DNA from: an uncultured Aquimarina sp.
GTDB taxonomy: Bacteria; Bacteroidota; Bacteroidia; Flavobacteriales; Flavobacteriaceae
Direction: 5' to 3'
Length of the DNA: 64,000 bases
Assembly: GCA_947502885.1 (NCBI GenBank)
Contig: CANNBP010000001.1
Span: 868,001 to 932,000, forward strand
Shown here: positions 40,856 through 50,272 of the stretch, piece after piece
Position numbering within the stretch: the first letter of the stretch is position 1
Layout: each line of letters begins with the position of its first letter
Made by a program: the position numbers and the translations under genes
Notes under the pieces: generated by a model
The model's input: only the letters and a program-made list of their open reading frames with translations
Database searches by the model: none
What the model was told of the DNA's origin: nothing

Positions 40856-42277
40856 ATGGTTTACGTTCTTTTCGTTGGTATATATATTGCCTTAGCCATA
40901 CTTCTTGTAATACAATTGCTATTGTATGGCATACGTCCTTCAAAAACATTAGCTTGGGTACTTGTGATTTTTACGATACCAGTTGCTGGAATGTTATTAT
41001 ATTTTATGTTAGGCAGAAACCGTAGAAAAAACAAACTATTCTGTTCTAGAAATTCAGATCATATCTCTCTTCTTTTAAAAAAATCTACTCCTACTGCAAA
41101 TCATATCACAGACATAGAGTATGAAGAACATAAAAAACTAATTACTCTAATTTCTAAAAACTCAAAATCCCTACCCTGTGCTAAAAATAACATTCAGCTT
41201 CTTAAAAACGGAGAAACAACTTTTAAAGCTATTTTTCGGGCTTTAAAAAGTGCTCAAACTTTTATACATATCGAATATTACATTTTTGAAGATGGTGAAT
41301 TAGCCGATACTCTTTTTTTATTATTTCAACAGAAGGTTAAAGAAGGTGTACAAATAAGGGTCATATATGATGGCATAGGAAGTATCTCATTGAGTAAAAC
41401 ATACATACAAAACTTAAAAAATATAGGAGTACAAGTTCACAGTTTTTTACCCATACGATTGGGTAAGTTTTTATCCTCTATAAACTATCGTAATCATCGC
41501 AAAATTATAGTAGTTGATAATGCAATTGCTTTTACTGGAGGCATTAATGTTTCTGATAAATATATAAAAGGTGATCCAAACTTAGGTATATGGTATGATA
41601 TGCACTTACAACTCGAAGGTCCTATTGTAAATAACCTACAAGCAATTTTTGCTATAGATTGGCACTTTATAACGCAAAAAGATGATATTTTTAATATAGG
41701 TTATTTTTTTGATTATCAACCCAAAGGAGAAGCATCTGCTCAAATTGTTCATAGTGATCCTGATTCAGATTTTTCTGCTACGCAACAGTTATTTCTTTCT
41801 ATGATTACAGAAGCAAAAAACTATGTGTATATTACCAATCCATATATCATACCGGGAGAAACTATATTAAGCTCATTAGAGGTAGCCGCTTTAAGTGGTG
41901 TAGATGTTAGACTTCTTATGTCTGATATATCAGATAACGTAATAGTTAGATGGTGTATACGTTCATATTTTGAAAGGCTATTAGAAGCTGGTGTAAAAAT
42001 CTATTTGTTTTCAGATGGTTTTATACATAGTAAAACCATTGTAGCAGATGATACAGTATCCTCTGTTGGTACATCGAATATGGATATTAGAAGTTTTGAT
42101 CAAAACTATGAAGTAAATGTTGTCGTATATGATAATTCTTTTGCCGTTAAGTTAAAAGAAGATTTTTTTTATGATTGTACTAAAAGTTCTCAAGTTGATT
42201 ATACCCTATTTAAAAATAGACCTTTGAGACACAAGTTAAAGGAAGGAGCAGCAAAAATACTTAGTCCGGTTTTATAA
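40856..42277 (+). CDS. cls: Cardiolipin synthase
   Basis: A 473-residue membrane phospholipase-D-family enzyme that joins two phosphatidylglycerols into cardiolipin. Two N-terminal membrane helices (LFVGIYIALAILLVIQLLL and TLAWVLVIFTIPVAGMLLYF). Two HKD motifs are seen: NHRKIIVVDNAIAFTGG (His214, Lys216) and IHSKTIVADDTVSSVGTSN (His391, Lys393). The length is typical of the ClsA group. It lies 82 bases after the Usp gene and 10 bases before the patatin gene, forming a membrane-lipid stress cluster. Confidence 0.92.
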   Translation: MVYVLFVGIYIALAILLVIQLLLYGIRPSKTLAWVLVIFTIPVAGMLLYFMLGRNRRKNKLFCSRNSDHISLLLKKSTPTANHITDIEYEEHKKLITLISKNSKSLPCAKNNIQLLKNGETTFKAIFRALKSAQTFIHIEYYIFEDGELADTLFLLFQQKVKEGVQIRVIYDGIGSISLSKTYIQNLKNIGVQVHSFLPIRLGKFLSSINYRNHRKIIVVDNAIAFTGGINVSDKYIKGDPNLGIWYDMHLQLEGPIVNNLQAIFAIDWHFITQKDDIFNIGYFFDYQPKGEASAQIVHSDPDSDFSATQQLFLSMITEAKNYVYITNPYIIPGETILSSLEVAALSGVDVRLLMSDISDNVIVRWCIRSYFERLLEAGVKIYLFSDGFIHSKTIVADDTVSSVGTSNMDIRSFDQNYEVNVVVYDNSFAVKLKEDFFYDCTKSSQVDYTLFKNRPLRHKLKEGAAKILSPVL

Positions 42278-42287
42278 ATTATAGTAA

Positions 42288-43067
42288 ATGAAAACATCAA
42301 AAAAAGTTGGTATTGTACTTTCTGGTGGAGGTTTTAGAGGGGTTGCTCATGTAGGAGCAATTCAAGCTATTGAAGAAGCAGGAATAACTCCCCAATATGT
42401 ATCAGGAACCAGCGCAGGAGCAATTGTTGGAGCTTTGTATGCCTCTGGCCATGATGCAGAAAACATAAAAAAATTCTTTAAAACAACTTCTTTGTTTAAG
42501 CTTAACAGATTTACTCGAAAAAAACCAGGCTTCTTAGATTCTGAAAAGTTTTCTGATGATTTCGAGATGTTCTTTCCAGAAAATTCATTCGAGAGTTTAC
42601 AAAAAAAATTATTTGTAACGACTACCAATCTGGTAGAAGGAACAACGACAGTATTTAGCTCTGGTCCCCTTATTAAACCATTATTGGCATCTGCCGCTTT
42701 TCCAGGTATTTTCTCTCCACTATTAATTGAAGGTGAATTGTATGCAGATGGCGGAATACTAGATAATTTCCCTATAACTCCTTTAATTGATCATTGCGAT
42801 GTAATCATTGGTATAGATGTTACTCCTATAAAAAAGCCTAAAATTTCAGATTTTAAACATGCATATAATGTAATGCAAAGAGCTTATTATCTTAGAGCAA
42901 TGCCCAACGCACAGCTCATGTTAAATAAATGTAATATAGTTATTCAACCAAAAGAATTGATAAATCACGGATTATTTAGCATGAGTGACTTAGACAGAGT
43001 TTATAACATAGGATATCAAGAAGCAAAAAAACAATTAGAAATATATCTTGACAGTCATGAAAATTGA
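42288..43067 (+). CDS. Patatin-like phospholipase (RssA-type)
   Basis: A 259-residue serine hydrolase. Oxyanion motif VLSGGGFRGVAHVGAI (residues 10-25), nucleophile elbow SGTSAGAIVG with Ser42, and catalytic Asp154 in ADGG. It lacks a signal peptide and is shorter than exported patatins, like bacterial RssA/YchK proteins. It likely hydrolyses acyl esters of membrane lipids. Operon with cls (10-base gap) supports a membrane-remodelling role. No terminator is obvious at its end; the next gene converges. Confidence 0.9.
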   Translation: MKTSKKVGIVLSGGGFRGVAHVGAIQAIEEAGITPQYVSGTSAGAIVGALYASGHDAENIKKFFKTTSLFKLNRFTRKKPGFLDSEKFSDDFEMFFPENSFESLQKKLFVTTTNLVEGTTTVFSSGPLIKPLLASAAFPGIFSPLLIEGELYADGGILDNFPITPLIDHCDVIIGIDVTPIKKPKISDFKHAYNVMQRAYYLRAMPNAQLMLNKCNIVIQPKELINHGLFSMSDLDRVYNIGYQEAKKQLEIYLDSHEN

Positions 43068-43105
43068 TTTTCAAAAGCACTAGTAAAATTACTATGCACC
43101 TATTT

Positions 43106-43756
43106 TTATTCCTTATTTAACATTAATAATTGTTGTTCTTTTAATACCCAAACAAGTACTTTTATATAATCATCTATAGCTTTTTTAACAGTATTTGGTT
43201 CTGTTACATCAATTGCCCCTTTCCAAATTAACTCTCTTTCTTTTTCTGGACAAATACAATACAATGATGATTCGGCATGAAAAATTTGATATTCCTCGTA
43301 ATAAGCGTCATTAAAGTAGATATCTTGATTCTTGTAATAATCTTCTTTAAAGTTACTAAAGGTTTTATCAAAGTTTTTAAATGATTGTGAAATCGATACC
43401 CTATCCTCTACTCCAATTACTTTTGAAAGAAGTATAGCATCAAAGCCTTGTGTCAAAAGCTCAGACTCTAATTGCACTAGTTCTTTTTCTGATTTTAAGG
43501 AAGAAGTAAATGATTTTTCAAAAAACACAATACTTTCTATTGCATTTACTCCATTTTTACTAAGTGTTTTTGTGAGTCTATTCTCAAAACTCTTTCGGTT
43601 TTCTTCATTTGGTGTTACTCCTATTACCAATACTTTTTGAGCTTCAAATGTATCTATATCAGGGTTTTTCCAATGATCTACCAATTGACTTGAATTGCAA
43701 GCCAATACAACGTTTATTATTCCAAGAACAGCAATACTTTTAGTAATTTTAATCAT
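43106..43756 (-). CDS. Predicted lipoprotein of unknown function
   Basis: A 216-residue protein with leader ITKSIAVLGIINVVLACNS; LAC is a lipobox with Cys20. The mature N-terminus VDHWKNPDIDTFEAQKVLVI recalls DUF4136-like lipoproteins of Bacteroidota, in which VLVIGV begins a strand-helix-strand. A GFDAILLSKVIGVEDR stretch follows, and the C-terminus is helical. It lies downstream of the Hsp20 gene on the same strand with a hairpin between them, so probably has its own promoter. The exact role is unknown. Confidence 0.78.
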   Translation of the reverse strand: MIKITKSIAVLGIINVVLACNSSQLVDHWKNPDIDTFEAQKVLVIGVTPNEENRKSFENRLTKTLSKNGVNAIESIVFFEKSFTSSLKSEKELVQLESELLTQGFDAILLSKVIGVEDRVSISQSFKNFDKTFSNFKEDYYKNQDIYFNDAYYEEYQIFHAESSLYCICPEKERELIWKGAIDVTEPNTVKKAIDDYIKVLVWVLKEQQLLMLNKE

Positions 43757-43831
43757 TGTTTATTATTAAAACATATTTTGGATGAGATATCGATAGTCGA
43801 TTGGGTAACGAATTATAAGACTTCTAAAAGC

Positions 43832-43876
43832 AAAGGCAGAAAATAAGCATATGGATGCATTACATTTTCTGCCTTT
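43832..43876 (-). terminator. Hairpin terminator after the Hsp20 gene
   Basis: AAAGGCAGAAAAT at 43832-43844 pairs exactly with ATTTTCTGCCTTT at 43864-43876 (13-base stem, 19-base loop). It sits eight bases beyond the Hsp20 stop on the minus strand. Confidence 0.75.
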
Positions 43877-43883
43877 TTACAGG

Positions 43884-44327
43884 TTAAGCAATATCAATTA
43901 CTTTCTTTGTCTGTTCATTTGCTTCTTCTTTTTTTCTAAGGCTTAATGATAAAATTCCTTCTTTATAAGCTGCTTTGACCTTTTTAGTACGATCTACAGA
44001 TGTAGGTAATTTCAATTTTCTATCAAACGAAGTATAGTTAAACTCTCTACGGGTATAACTATCCTCTTCTTTAATCTCTTCTAAGTTCTTTTCGGCACAA
44101 ATATGAAGCATATTATCTTCTAGAGTTACTTCGATATCTTTTTTTGAAAACCCAGGAACAGCTAGTTCGATTTCGAAGTCATTTTTGTTTTCTTTTACAT
44201 TCATTGCAGGAAGATTTCTATCTCGTGTAAAAAAATCATCTGAGAAAAAATCATCTGTATCGATCCATGATGAAATTCTATCATCAAAAAAAGGAAGTCG
44301 GTTTCGGTTAAATTTAATTAATGACAT
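43884..44327 (-). CDS. Hsp20/alpha-crystallin family small heat-shock protein
   Basis: A 147-residue ATP-independent chaperone of the IbpA/Hsp18 type. The alpha-crystallin domain runs from about residue 38 to 140 (LPAMNVKENKNDFEIELAVP, GFSKKDIEVTLEDNMLHI, YTRREFNYTSFDRKLKLPTS, VKAAYKEGILSLSLRKKE). The N-terminus has RLPFFDDRISSWIDTDDFF. An FNR-type site lies 72 bases upstream of its start, in keeping with the low-oxygen regulon of its neighbours. Confidence 0.92.
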   Translation of the reverse strand: MSLIKFNRNRLPFFDDRISSWIDTDDFFSDDFFTRDRNLPAMNVKENKNDFEIELAVPGFSKKDIEVTLEDNMLHICAEKNLEEIKEEDSYTRREFNYTSFDRKLKLPTSVDRTKKVKAAYKEGILSLSLRKKEEANEQTKKVIDIA

Positions 44328-44398
44328 AACAATTAGGTTTTAGATATTAACGATTCATTTTATACCTTAAAAATAACACCTTCAACACATTGATAAAA

Positions 44399-44410
44399 TG
44401 ACAATTATCA
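44399..44410 (-). promoter_or_regulatory. FNR-type site upstream of Hsp20
   Basis: TGACAATTATCA (plus-strand reading) is a palindromic TGAY-N4-RTCA site. On the minus strand TATTTTTA begins exactly 23 bases further, a near -7 match. Same geometry as the sites before the Usp genes. Confidence 0.65.
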
Positions 44411-44437
44411 GCTTTACATAATAACTTTACCAAATTT

Positions 44438-44854
44438 CTAGTGTTCAATTTTTGGATTATAATAATCTCGAACAAGTGCTTTCATTTGATTCTCTGTCAT
44501 GCTATCTGCAGTAATTACTTTATCTACTTTTTGACTAATTTGCTTATGGTTTTCATTAAGTTCTTTATAAAACTGTTCTCCTGTCTCTGCTGGTCCAAAG
44601 ATTACTATTTTATTGGCTTTAGTTATTTGTGATAGTATTTCTTTAAAATACCCTTTACGTTGATGTTTCTCTCTCTCTAAATACTTACTATCCTGAACCA
44701 CATCTTGCGGTCCTCCTTTTAATCGTGTACCAGATCCTCCTCCAATATGATAATCCTCAATTTCAGAATAAATTGTAGTTAATTGCTCACCTTCTACTCC
44801 TGTGGTTATAATGTGAGCTTTTTTCTTGTCCATCCATATTCCTATTGTTTCCAT
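44438..44854 (-). CDS. Conserved stress-linked hypothetical protein
   Basis: A 138-residue soluble protein starting METIGIWMDKKKAHIITTGV. Middle: HIGGGSGTRLKGGPQDVVQD and REKHQRKGYFKEILSQITKA. End: KIVIFGPAETGEQFYKELNE and VITADSMTENQMKALVRDYY. This pattern is a conserved Bacteroidota protein related to the host-attachment/eRF1-domain-2 type fold (IGIWMD start, FGPAE-x-G). No proven function is known to me. It lies between Hsp20 and the Usp genes and is probably co-regulated, though no FNR site was found directly upstream. Confidence 0.78.
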   Translation of the reverse strand: METIGIWMDKKKAHIITTGVEGEQLTTIYSEIEDYHIGGGSGTRLKGGPQDVVQDSKYLEREKHQRKGYFKEILSQITKANKIVIFGPAETGEQFYKELNENHKQISQKVDKVITADSMTENQMKALVRDYYNPKIEH

Positions 44855-44987
44855 TTTAAAAAAGGTTTAATTAAAATCAGTTAAAGGGAGCTGTACTCTA
44901 GAAGAAAAACATTGATTCTTTTTCTATATACATAACCTAAACACTGAATTGGTTTATATTTTATTAATTTTAACTTCTACAAATAGT

Positions 44988-45839
44988 TTAATTCCTTAAA
45001 TCGTGTAATGCTAGCACCGGTATATTTGCATGATGACCTAAACTTTTTACCATAGGCTTTGATAAAATACTTCCAAAGAAACTATGCTTTTTGTTAATAA
45101 ATGTGATCATATCGCTTCCCCTACTTTCTGCAAAACTGTTTAATCCTCCTTTAACATCTACATTATGAAGTGTATGAAATGAATACTTAAGGCCATCAAA
45201 ATATTCTTCTAATAATTTCTTGTTATTGATTTGCTCATCATCGAGTTCATCTTCCTGTGCAATATGTAACACTCTTATGGCGGCATTACTAATCTGTGCT
45301 AATTCAATTAAATACTGAAGTTCTCTACGTTTAAAATGAGTTCTATAGCTAGTTGGGAATACTATTTCTTTGGGTTCCTTATAAATAATTCCATCTGGAA
45401 TAGCCATCACAGGGCAATTCCTTTCCTTTTCCATTATTAAAACCGTATTACTTCCATAAATGATGTCCTTTGCATTTGTGGTACCCTTTGTCCCCATAAT
45501 AATCATTTCAATATCTTTCTTTTCGACAACATCTTTTACAGCTTCTAATAAGGTATTGTATTGCGATATCGTAAAGAATTTATGTCTTGGATAATCATCT
45601 CTAAATGATAAACGTTCTACCGTCTTTGCCAAACCTATTTTTGATATCTCACTAGCCTCTTCATAGATCTTGTCTCCTATAGTTGGTGCCATCATACTTT
45701 CTACAGTATAACCTGATGCTTGAAATACATTAAGAAGATAAAAATCACATTCTTCATTTTTATACAATTCTATTGCATAACAGATGGCATTCCATGCATT
45801 TTTAGAAAAATCTGTGGGTAATAAAATTTTCTTTTTCAT
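44988..45839 (-). CDS. Universal stress protein, two Usp domains
   Basis: A 283-residue cytoplasmic protein starting KKKILLPTDFSKNAWNAICY. The first domain carries IMGTKGTTNAKDIIYGSNT, the ATP-binding-type loop of Usp (G-x2-x10-GS, with T in place of the second Gly). The second half is a degenerate Usp domain ending IPVALHD-like (ANIPVLALHDL). First of three tandem Usp genes that are separated by 65 and 62 bases. An FNR site lies 57 bases upstream. Confidence 0.9.
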   Translation of the reverse strand: MKKKILLPTDFSKNAWNAICYAIELYKNEECDFYLLNVFQASGYTVESMMAPTIGDKIYEEASEISKIGLAKTVERLSFRDDYPRHKFFTISQYNTLLEAVKDVVEKKDIEMIIMGTKGTTNAKDIIYGSNTVLIMEKERNCPVMAIPDGIIYKEPKEIVFPTSYRTHFKRRELQYLIELAQISNAAIRVLHIAQEDELDDEQINNKKLLEEYFDGLKYSFHTLHNVDVKGGLNSFAESRGSDMITFINKKHSFFGSILSKPMVKSLGHHANIPVLALHDLRN

Positions 45840-45895
45840 GAGTTTCGTTTTAAGGTTAATACATTAAAAGTACTATCTCATCATCTGAAAAACTA

Positions 45896-45907
45896 TGATA
45901 ATTATCA
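45896..45907 (-). promoter_or_regulatory. FNR-type site upstream of usp (45839)
   Basis: TGATAATTATCA is a perfect palindrome and overlaps the stop codon of the upstream usp gene (45905-45907). On the minus strand TACTTTTA begins 23 bases further. This arrangement lets the second Usp gene have its own oxygen-controlled promoter. Confidence 0.68.
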
Positions 45908-46756
45908 GCTAAAATCAGGAATTACCAAAAAAGGAATCCTAGTGTATCCTGTTATTTTTTTAATAACTGGCTCATGTGTTATTTGTTCCATAAAACCATG
46001 CCTATAATTCACCATAACCAATAGGTTTATCCCGATTTCATCTATAAAATCATTGATATGTTTTGTTTTATGCACTTTTTTGGATACCCAATGCATACTA
46101 TGCATAAAATCGTTAATACTTCTTTTAAGTTGACGGTAATTAGATTCTTGTGTGATATCTAACTTTTCTTCTTCATTGATATGAAAAATTCTAATATTAG
46201 ATTTAAAAAGTGATGCTATTTCTATAAGTGGTGCTAACTCTTTATCTAAATAAGGATGTTTAAAATCTGTAGGAAAACCTATTTCTGCAGGCACTTCAAA
46301 ATCAAACTCTTCCGGTATTATAAGTACGGGGCAATCTTTTATTTTTTTTATCACCTTTATCGTATTGCTTCCAAATAACACCTGTTCTGCACCTGTGATC
46401 CCTTTGGTTCCCATTATAACATAATCAATCTCCTTTTTCTTGACGATCTTTGTTACAGTTTCTGCCAAGTCTTTAGAAACAGATTTGGTTTCAAAAATAT
46501 GCTTTGGATTTTCAGAATCTCTTATGATACTATGAAGCACTTCGGTGAGACCGTCTTTAGACTTTTTACTTAACTCTTCATACAAAAGAGCTCCCTTATG
46601 TGTATAAATTCGACTTGTAAGCACAGGTGTAAGTACTTCAAAAGTATTCAGAATATAAAATAGACATTCTTCTTCTTTAAACAAGTATGTTGCATATACT
46701 AATGCCGCATAAGCATTTTTAGAAAAATCTGTGGGAATTAATATCTTCTTCATCAT
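45905..46756 (-). CDS. Universal stress protein, two Usp domains
   Basis: A 283-residue cytoplasmic protein beginning KKILIPTDFSKNAYAALVYA. Domain 1 has VIMGTKGITGAEQVLFGSNT with G-x2-G-x9-GS, so ATP binding is likely. Domain 2 lacks it and carries FPTDFKHPYLDKELAPLIEI. Its 3' end overlaps the FNR site of the next gene. Its own degenerate site TGACAATTCTCA lies 54 bases upstream. Confidence 0.9.
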   Translation of the reverse strand: MMKKILIPTDFSKNAYAALVYATYLFKEEECLFYILNTFEVLTPVLTSRIYTHKGALLYEELSKKSKDGLTEVLHSIIRDSENPKHIFETKSVSKDLAETVTKIVKKKEIDYVIMGTKGITGAEQVLFGSNTIKVIKKIKDCPVLIIPEEFDFEVPAEIGFPTDFKHPYLDKELAPLIEIASLFKSNIRIFHINEEEKLDITQESNYRQLKRSINDFMHSMHWVSKKVHKTKHINDFIDEIGINLLVMVNYRHGFMEQITHEPVIKKITGYTRIPFLVIPDFS

Positions 46757-46809
46757 GATTGGTTTTATAATTACACTATAAAACTAACTCTGAAATATGA
46801 AGAAAACTA

Positions 46810-46821
46810 TGACAATTCTCA
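46810..46821 (-). promoter_or_regulatory. FNR-type site (degenerate) upstream of usp (46756)
   Basis: TGACAATTCTCA differs from the palindrome TGACAATTGTCA-like consensus at one position. On the minus strand TAGTTTTA begins exactly 23 bases further. It overlaps the 3' end of the usp gene at 46819 (codons near the stop). Confidence 0.6.
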
Positions 46822-47664
46822 GGAATCCGCAGGAATAACAAAAAATGGAATTTCTGTATGGAATATTGTTTTTTTAATAACAGCTTCTCTGGTAAGTCGC
46901 TCTATAAAACTATGCTTATAATATATCATTACCAAGATATCTATATCTAACTCGTCTATAGCCGCCTGTATACCTTTTTCTATGTTAGAGAAGTTTTGAA
47001 TCACATGAAAATCAACTTTAATATTCTTAAAGAAACGCTCGAGGACACCAGAATTATATTGTTGTTTTATGCTTAATTTTGGTTCATCATAAATATGCAT
47101 CATTCTAACAGTAGCATCTATCATAGAAGCCATATTAACAATAGGTCTCATTTCTGATTTATAATATACTCGTTTAAAATCTGTAGCAAACAACAATTCT
47201 TTAGGTTTTTGGTATACATAACCAGAAGGGATTACCAAGACTGGACATTTTATGTTTTTTATAGCATGCATTGTATGTGTGCCCAAAAAGATTTCTTTAG
47301 CTCCTGTAGCCCCATTGGTTCCCATAACTACCAAATCAATATTCTCTTTGATAACCGTTTCTTTCATTTCGTTTATCAACATATTAAAAGCAGCAATTTT
47401 CTTAAAACTATGTTTTGAATTTACATATTGATCTTTTATTCGCTCTTCTATCTTATTTAACTCTCTTTGAGCATTCATCATGCCAATATCTTCCATTCCA
47501 TCTGGTAGCGGATTTTCTACCAGATAACCAACAGTATAAGAGCTCGGTGTAAACGTATGTAATAAGTAAAATACGCAAGGTTCATTTTTAAAAAAATGTA
47601 ATGCATATTCAATAGCATTATATGCGTTTTCAGAAAAGTCAGTTGGTAATAGAATTCGTTTCAT
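46819..47664 (-). CDS. Universal stress protein, two Usp domains
   Basis: A 281-residue cytoplasmic protein starting RILLPTDFSENAYNAIEYAL. Domain 1 loop: VMGTNGATGAKEIFLGTHT (G-x2-G-x9-GT, near the consensus GS). Domain 2: ELLFATDFKRVYYKSEMRP and MIYYKHSFIERLTREAVIKK, the same family-specific tail as its tandem relatives (KHGF/KHSF). It is divergent from ccoI; the two FNR sites of the shared 202-base region serve one gene each. Confidence 0.9.
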   Translation of the reverse strand: MKRILLPTDFSENAYNAIEYALHFFKNEPCVFYLLHTFTPSSYTVGYLVENPLPDGMEDIGMMNAQRELNKIEERIKDQYVNSKHSFKKIAAFNMLINEMKETVIKENIDLVVMGTNGATGAKEIFLGTHTMHAIKNIKCPVLVIPSGYVYQKPKELLFATDFKRVYYKSEMRPIVNMASMIDATVRMMHIYDEPKLSIKQQYNSGVLERFFKNIKVDFHVIQNFSNIEKGIQAAIDELDIDILVMIYYKHSFIERLTREAVIKKTIFHTEIPFFVIPADS

Positions 47665-47780
47665 AAGTCATATTTTTTGCATTTATACAATAAAACACTC
47701 AAAATCAATACATAAAAAACAATTAAACTTGTGTTTTTTTGGTCACTAACAAATTTAAATATGAAACCACACAGAAACAA

Positions 47781-47792
47781 TGATTTTTATCA
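47781..47792 (-). promoter_or_regulatory. FNR-type site, divergent region, usp side
   Basis: TGATTTTTATCA matches TGAY-N4-RTCA. On the minus strand TAAATTTG (complement of 47750-47757) begins exactly 23 bases further and is a perfect TANNTTTG -7 box, for the usp gene starting at 47664. Confidence 0.7.
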
Positions 47793-47804
47793 GTTTATGG
47801 CACA

Positions 47805-47816
47805 TGATAATTATCA
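47805..47816 (+). promoter_or_regulatory. FNR-type site, divergent region, ccoI side
   Basis: TGATAATTATCA is a perfect palindrome within ATGATAATTATCAT. On the plus strand CAATTTTG (47840-47847) begins 23 bases further, one base off TANNTTTG. It lies 51 bases before ATG 47867, matching the spacing at 39934 and 53508. Confidence 0.68.
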
Positions 47817-47866
47817 TAGTATCTCATAGTACTCTTTTGCAATTTTGCTTAAAATGACAATTGATT

Positions 47867-50272
47867 ATGATAGCATCCATTTGTTTTCATTGTGGAAATA
47901 ACTGTGACAAAACCAAAATTAGTTTTGATCAAAAAATGTTCTGTTGTACTGGTTGTAAAACAGTTTATGAAATTTTTTCGGCACATGATCTATCGAGTTA
48001 CTATGAGCTTCAATCAACTCCAGGAGCTATTCCAAGTACAATTGAAAAAAAATACGATTATCTTGACAATTCCTCAATACAAGAAAAACTTATAGAGTTT
48101 GATGATTCTAAAACACAAATAGTAACCCTATATATACCTCATATACATTGTAGTTCTTGCATATGGATTCTCGAAAATCTTCATAAATTAAAGTCAGACA
48201 TATCTTTCTCCCAGGTCAATTTTCCAAAAAAAACCGTTCGAATCAATTATGATGCTAGTACATTATCATTAAAAGAAGTCGTTATGCTTTTGTCCAAAAT
48301 TGGTTATGAACCTTATATCAGTCTTGATGATTATACCGTAAACAAAAAAAAGACCAACAAGGATATTATTTATAAACTTGGTATTTCGGGTTTTGCCTTT
48401 GGAAATGTTATGTTTTTATCGTTTCCAGAATATTTCGAAGTATCGGGTTATTGGATAGAACAATATAAATTCACCTTTAGGTGGTTAATGTTCTTTTTTT
48501 CTTTGCCTGTAGTATTATATGCTGCCCAAGAATACTTTATATCTGCCTACAAAGGACTTCGATCCAAAACTTTAAATATTGATGTCCCGATTGCCCTAGG
48601 TATATTTGTATTATTTACTAGAAGTACCATTGAAATTCTTTTTGACCTGGGTACAGGTTTTTTTGATAGTTTAACGGGATTGGTTTTCTTTCTTCTACTT
48701 GGTAAATTTTTTCAACAAAAAACGTATTCTTTTCTCTCTTTTGAAAGAGATTATAAATCGTATTTCCCCATAGCCGTTACCAAAATTGATTTTGATAAAA
48801 CGACAAATAAAAAAACCGAAACTAGTATACAAGTATATGATATAAAAAAGGGAGACGAGTTATTAATACGTAATGAAGAATTGATACCCGTTGATTCCAT
48901 ATTAATTAATGGTCATGCTAGTATAGACTATAGTTTTGTTACAGGAGAAAGTAAAGCTGTAGGTAAACAAAAAGGAGATAAACTTTTTGCAGGCGGAAAA
49001 CAAACTCATGGTGTCATAGAGATTGAAGCTACAAAATCTGTAGAACAAAGTTATCTTACTCAATTGTGGAGCAATACTGCGTTTAGAAAAAATAATACAC
49101 CATCCTTTGTTAACCTTACCGACACAATAAGTCGATATTTTACCATTGCAATTCTAAGTATTGCCGCTATAGCTACTTCTTTTTGGTTATTATGGGATAG
49201 TTCTAAAGCCATCGAAGTGTTTACAGCTGTATTAATTATAGCTTGTCCTTGTGCATTGGCATTATCTAGACCATTTGCATTAGGAAATATGATTCGAATC
49301 TTTGGCAAGTATAAATTTTATCTAAAGAATATTGATGTTATTGAGCAATTGTCACAAATTGATACTATTATTTTTGATAAAACTGGCACTATAACTCAAA
49401 ATAAAAAATCAAAAGTTGATTATAATGGCACACAATTAACCATAGAAGAAGAGGCATTATTAAAAAATACATTAAGAGGATCAAATCATCCATTAAGCAG
49501 AACTCTTTATCAAATATTAGCAAATAATGATATTTATACACTTGATGAATATAATGAGTTCGCAGGAAAAGGAATAGAAGCAAAGTTTCTTAACAATACG
49601 GTTAAGGTAGGTTCTGCTCATTTTGTTGGTCTAACCAACAAAATGAATAACCTTAAAACAGAGGTGCATATAAGTACTAATGACATCTACAAAGGTCATT
49701 TTGTTATTCGTAACCAATACAGAAAAGGTCTTAAAGAGTTACTTTATAAACTATCTCACTCATATAATATTACTATACTTTCTGGAGATAATGAAGGAGA
49801 AAAAGAATATCTACAGACCATACTACCCCAACAAACAAAAATGTTATTTAATCAAAAACCAGATGACAAATTAAAGTTTGTAGCATCTCTACAAAAAAAT
49901 CAAAACAAAAACGTTATGATGATCGGTGATGGCCTTAATGATGCGGGGGCTTTAGCTCAAAGTAATGTAGGGATAGCTGTTTCAGAAAATGTAAATGTGT
50001 TTTCTCCTGCCTGTGATGGTATTTTGGATGCCACTCAATTCAATACATTAAATGATTTTATCAAAGCTTCAAAAAATGCAATGAGAATCATTAAAGCAAG
50101 TTTTATTTTTTCTATTCTATACAATCTTATTGGTCTATACTTTGCGGTTACAGGTCAACTTTCTCCAATTATCGCCGCCATTCTTATGCCACTAAGTTCT
50201 ATCTCTATTGTAGTCTTTGTTACACTATTGACAAATTGGTCTAGTAAAAACCTAAGTAATGAAAGTAGATAA
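47867..50272 (+). CDS. ccoI: Cytochrome oxidase maturation copper P-type ATPase
   Basis: An 801-residue P1B-type ATPase, CcoI/FixI, that supplies copper for cbb3 oxidase assembly. The start is ATG 47867. N-terminal Cys cluster CFHCGNNC then CCTGCKTVYE, a metal-binding domain with HCSSC (Cys95, Cys98), the CPC motif at Cys460-Cys462 in a membrane helix, phosphorylation site DKTGT at Asp504, and GDGLND at Gly687. The 3' end overlaps the next gene by 14 bases. Its promoter has an FNR site. It is separated from the ccoNOQP genes by about 3.4 kb. Confidence 0.93.
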   Translation: MIASICFHCGNNCDKTKISFDQKMFCCTGCKTVYEIFSAHDLSSYYELQSTPGAIPSTIEKKYDYLDNSSIQEKLIEFDDSKTQIVTLYIPHIHCSSCIWILENLHKLKSDISFSQVNFPKKTVRINYDASTLSLKEVVMLLSKIGYEPYISLDDYTVNKKKTNKDIIYKLGISGFAFGNVMFLSFPEYFEVSGYWIEQYKFTFRWLMFFFSLPVVLYAAQEYFISAYKGLRSKTLNIDVPIALGIFVLFTRSTIEILFDLGTGFFDSLTGLVFFLLLGKFFQQKTYSFLSFERDYKSYFPIAVTKIDFDKTTNKKTETSIQVYDIKKGDELLIRNEELIPVDSILINGHASIDYSFVTGESKAVGKQKGDKLFAGGKQTHGVIEIEATKSVEQSYLTQLWSNTAFRKNNTPSFVNLTDTISRYFTIAILSIAAIATSFWLLWDSSKAIEVFTAVLIIACPCALALSRPFALGNMIRIFGKYKFYLKNIDVIEQLSQIDTIIFDKTGTITQNKKSKVDYNGTQLTIEEEALLKNTLRGSNHPLSRTLYQILANNDIYTLDEYNEFAGKGIEAKFLNNTVKVGSAHFVGLTNKMNNLKTEVHISTNDIYKGHFVIRNQYRKGLKELLYKLSHSYNITILSGDNEGEKEYLQTILPQQTKMLFNQKPDDKLKFVASLQKNQNKNVMMIGDGLNDAGALAQSNVGIAVSENVNVFSPACDGILDATQFNTLNDFIKASKNAMRIIKASFIFSILYNLIGLYFAVTGQLSPIIAAILMPLSSISIVVFVTLLTNWSSKNLSNESR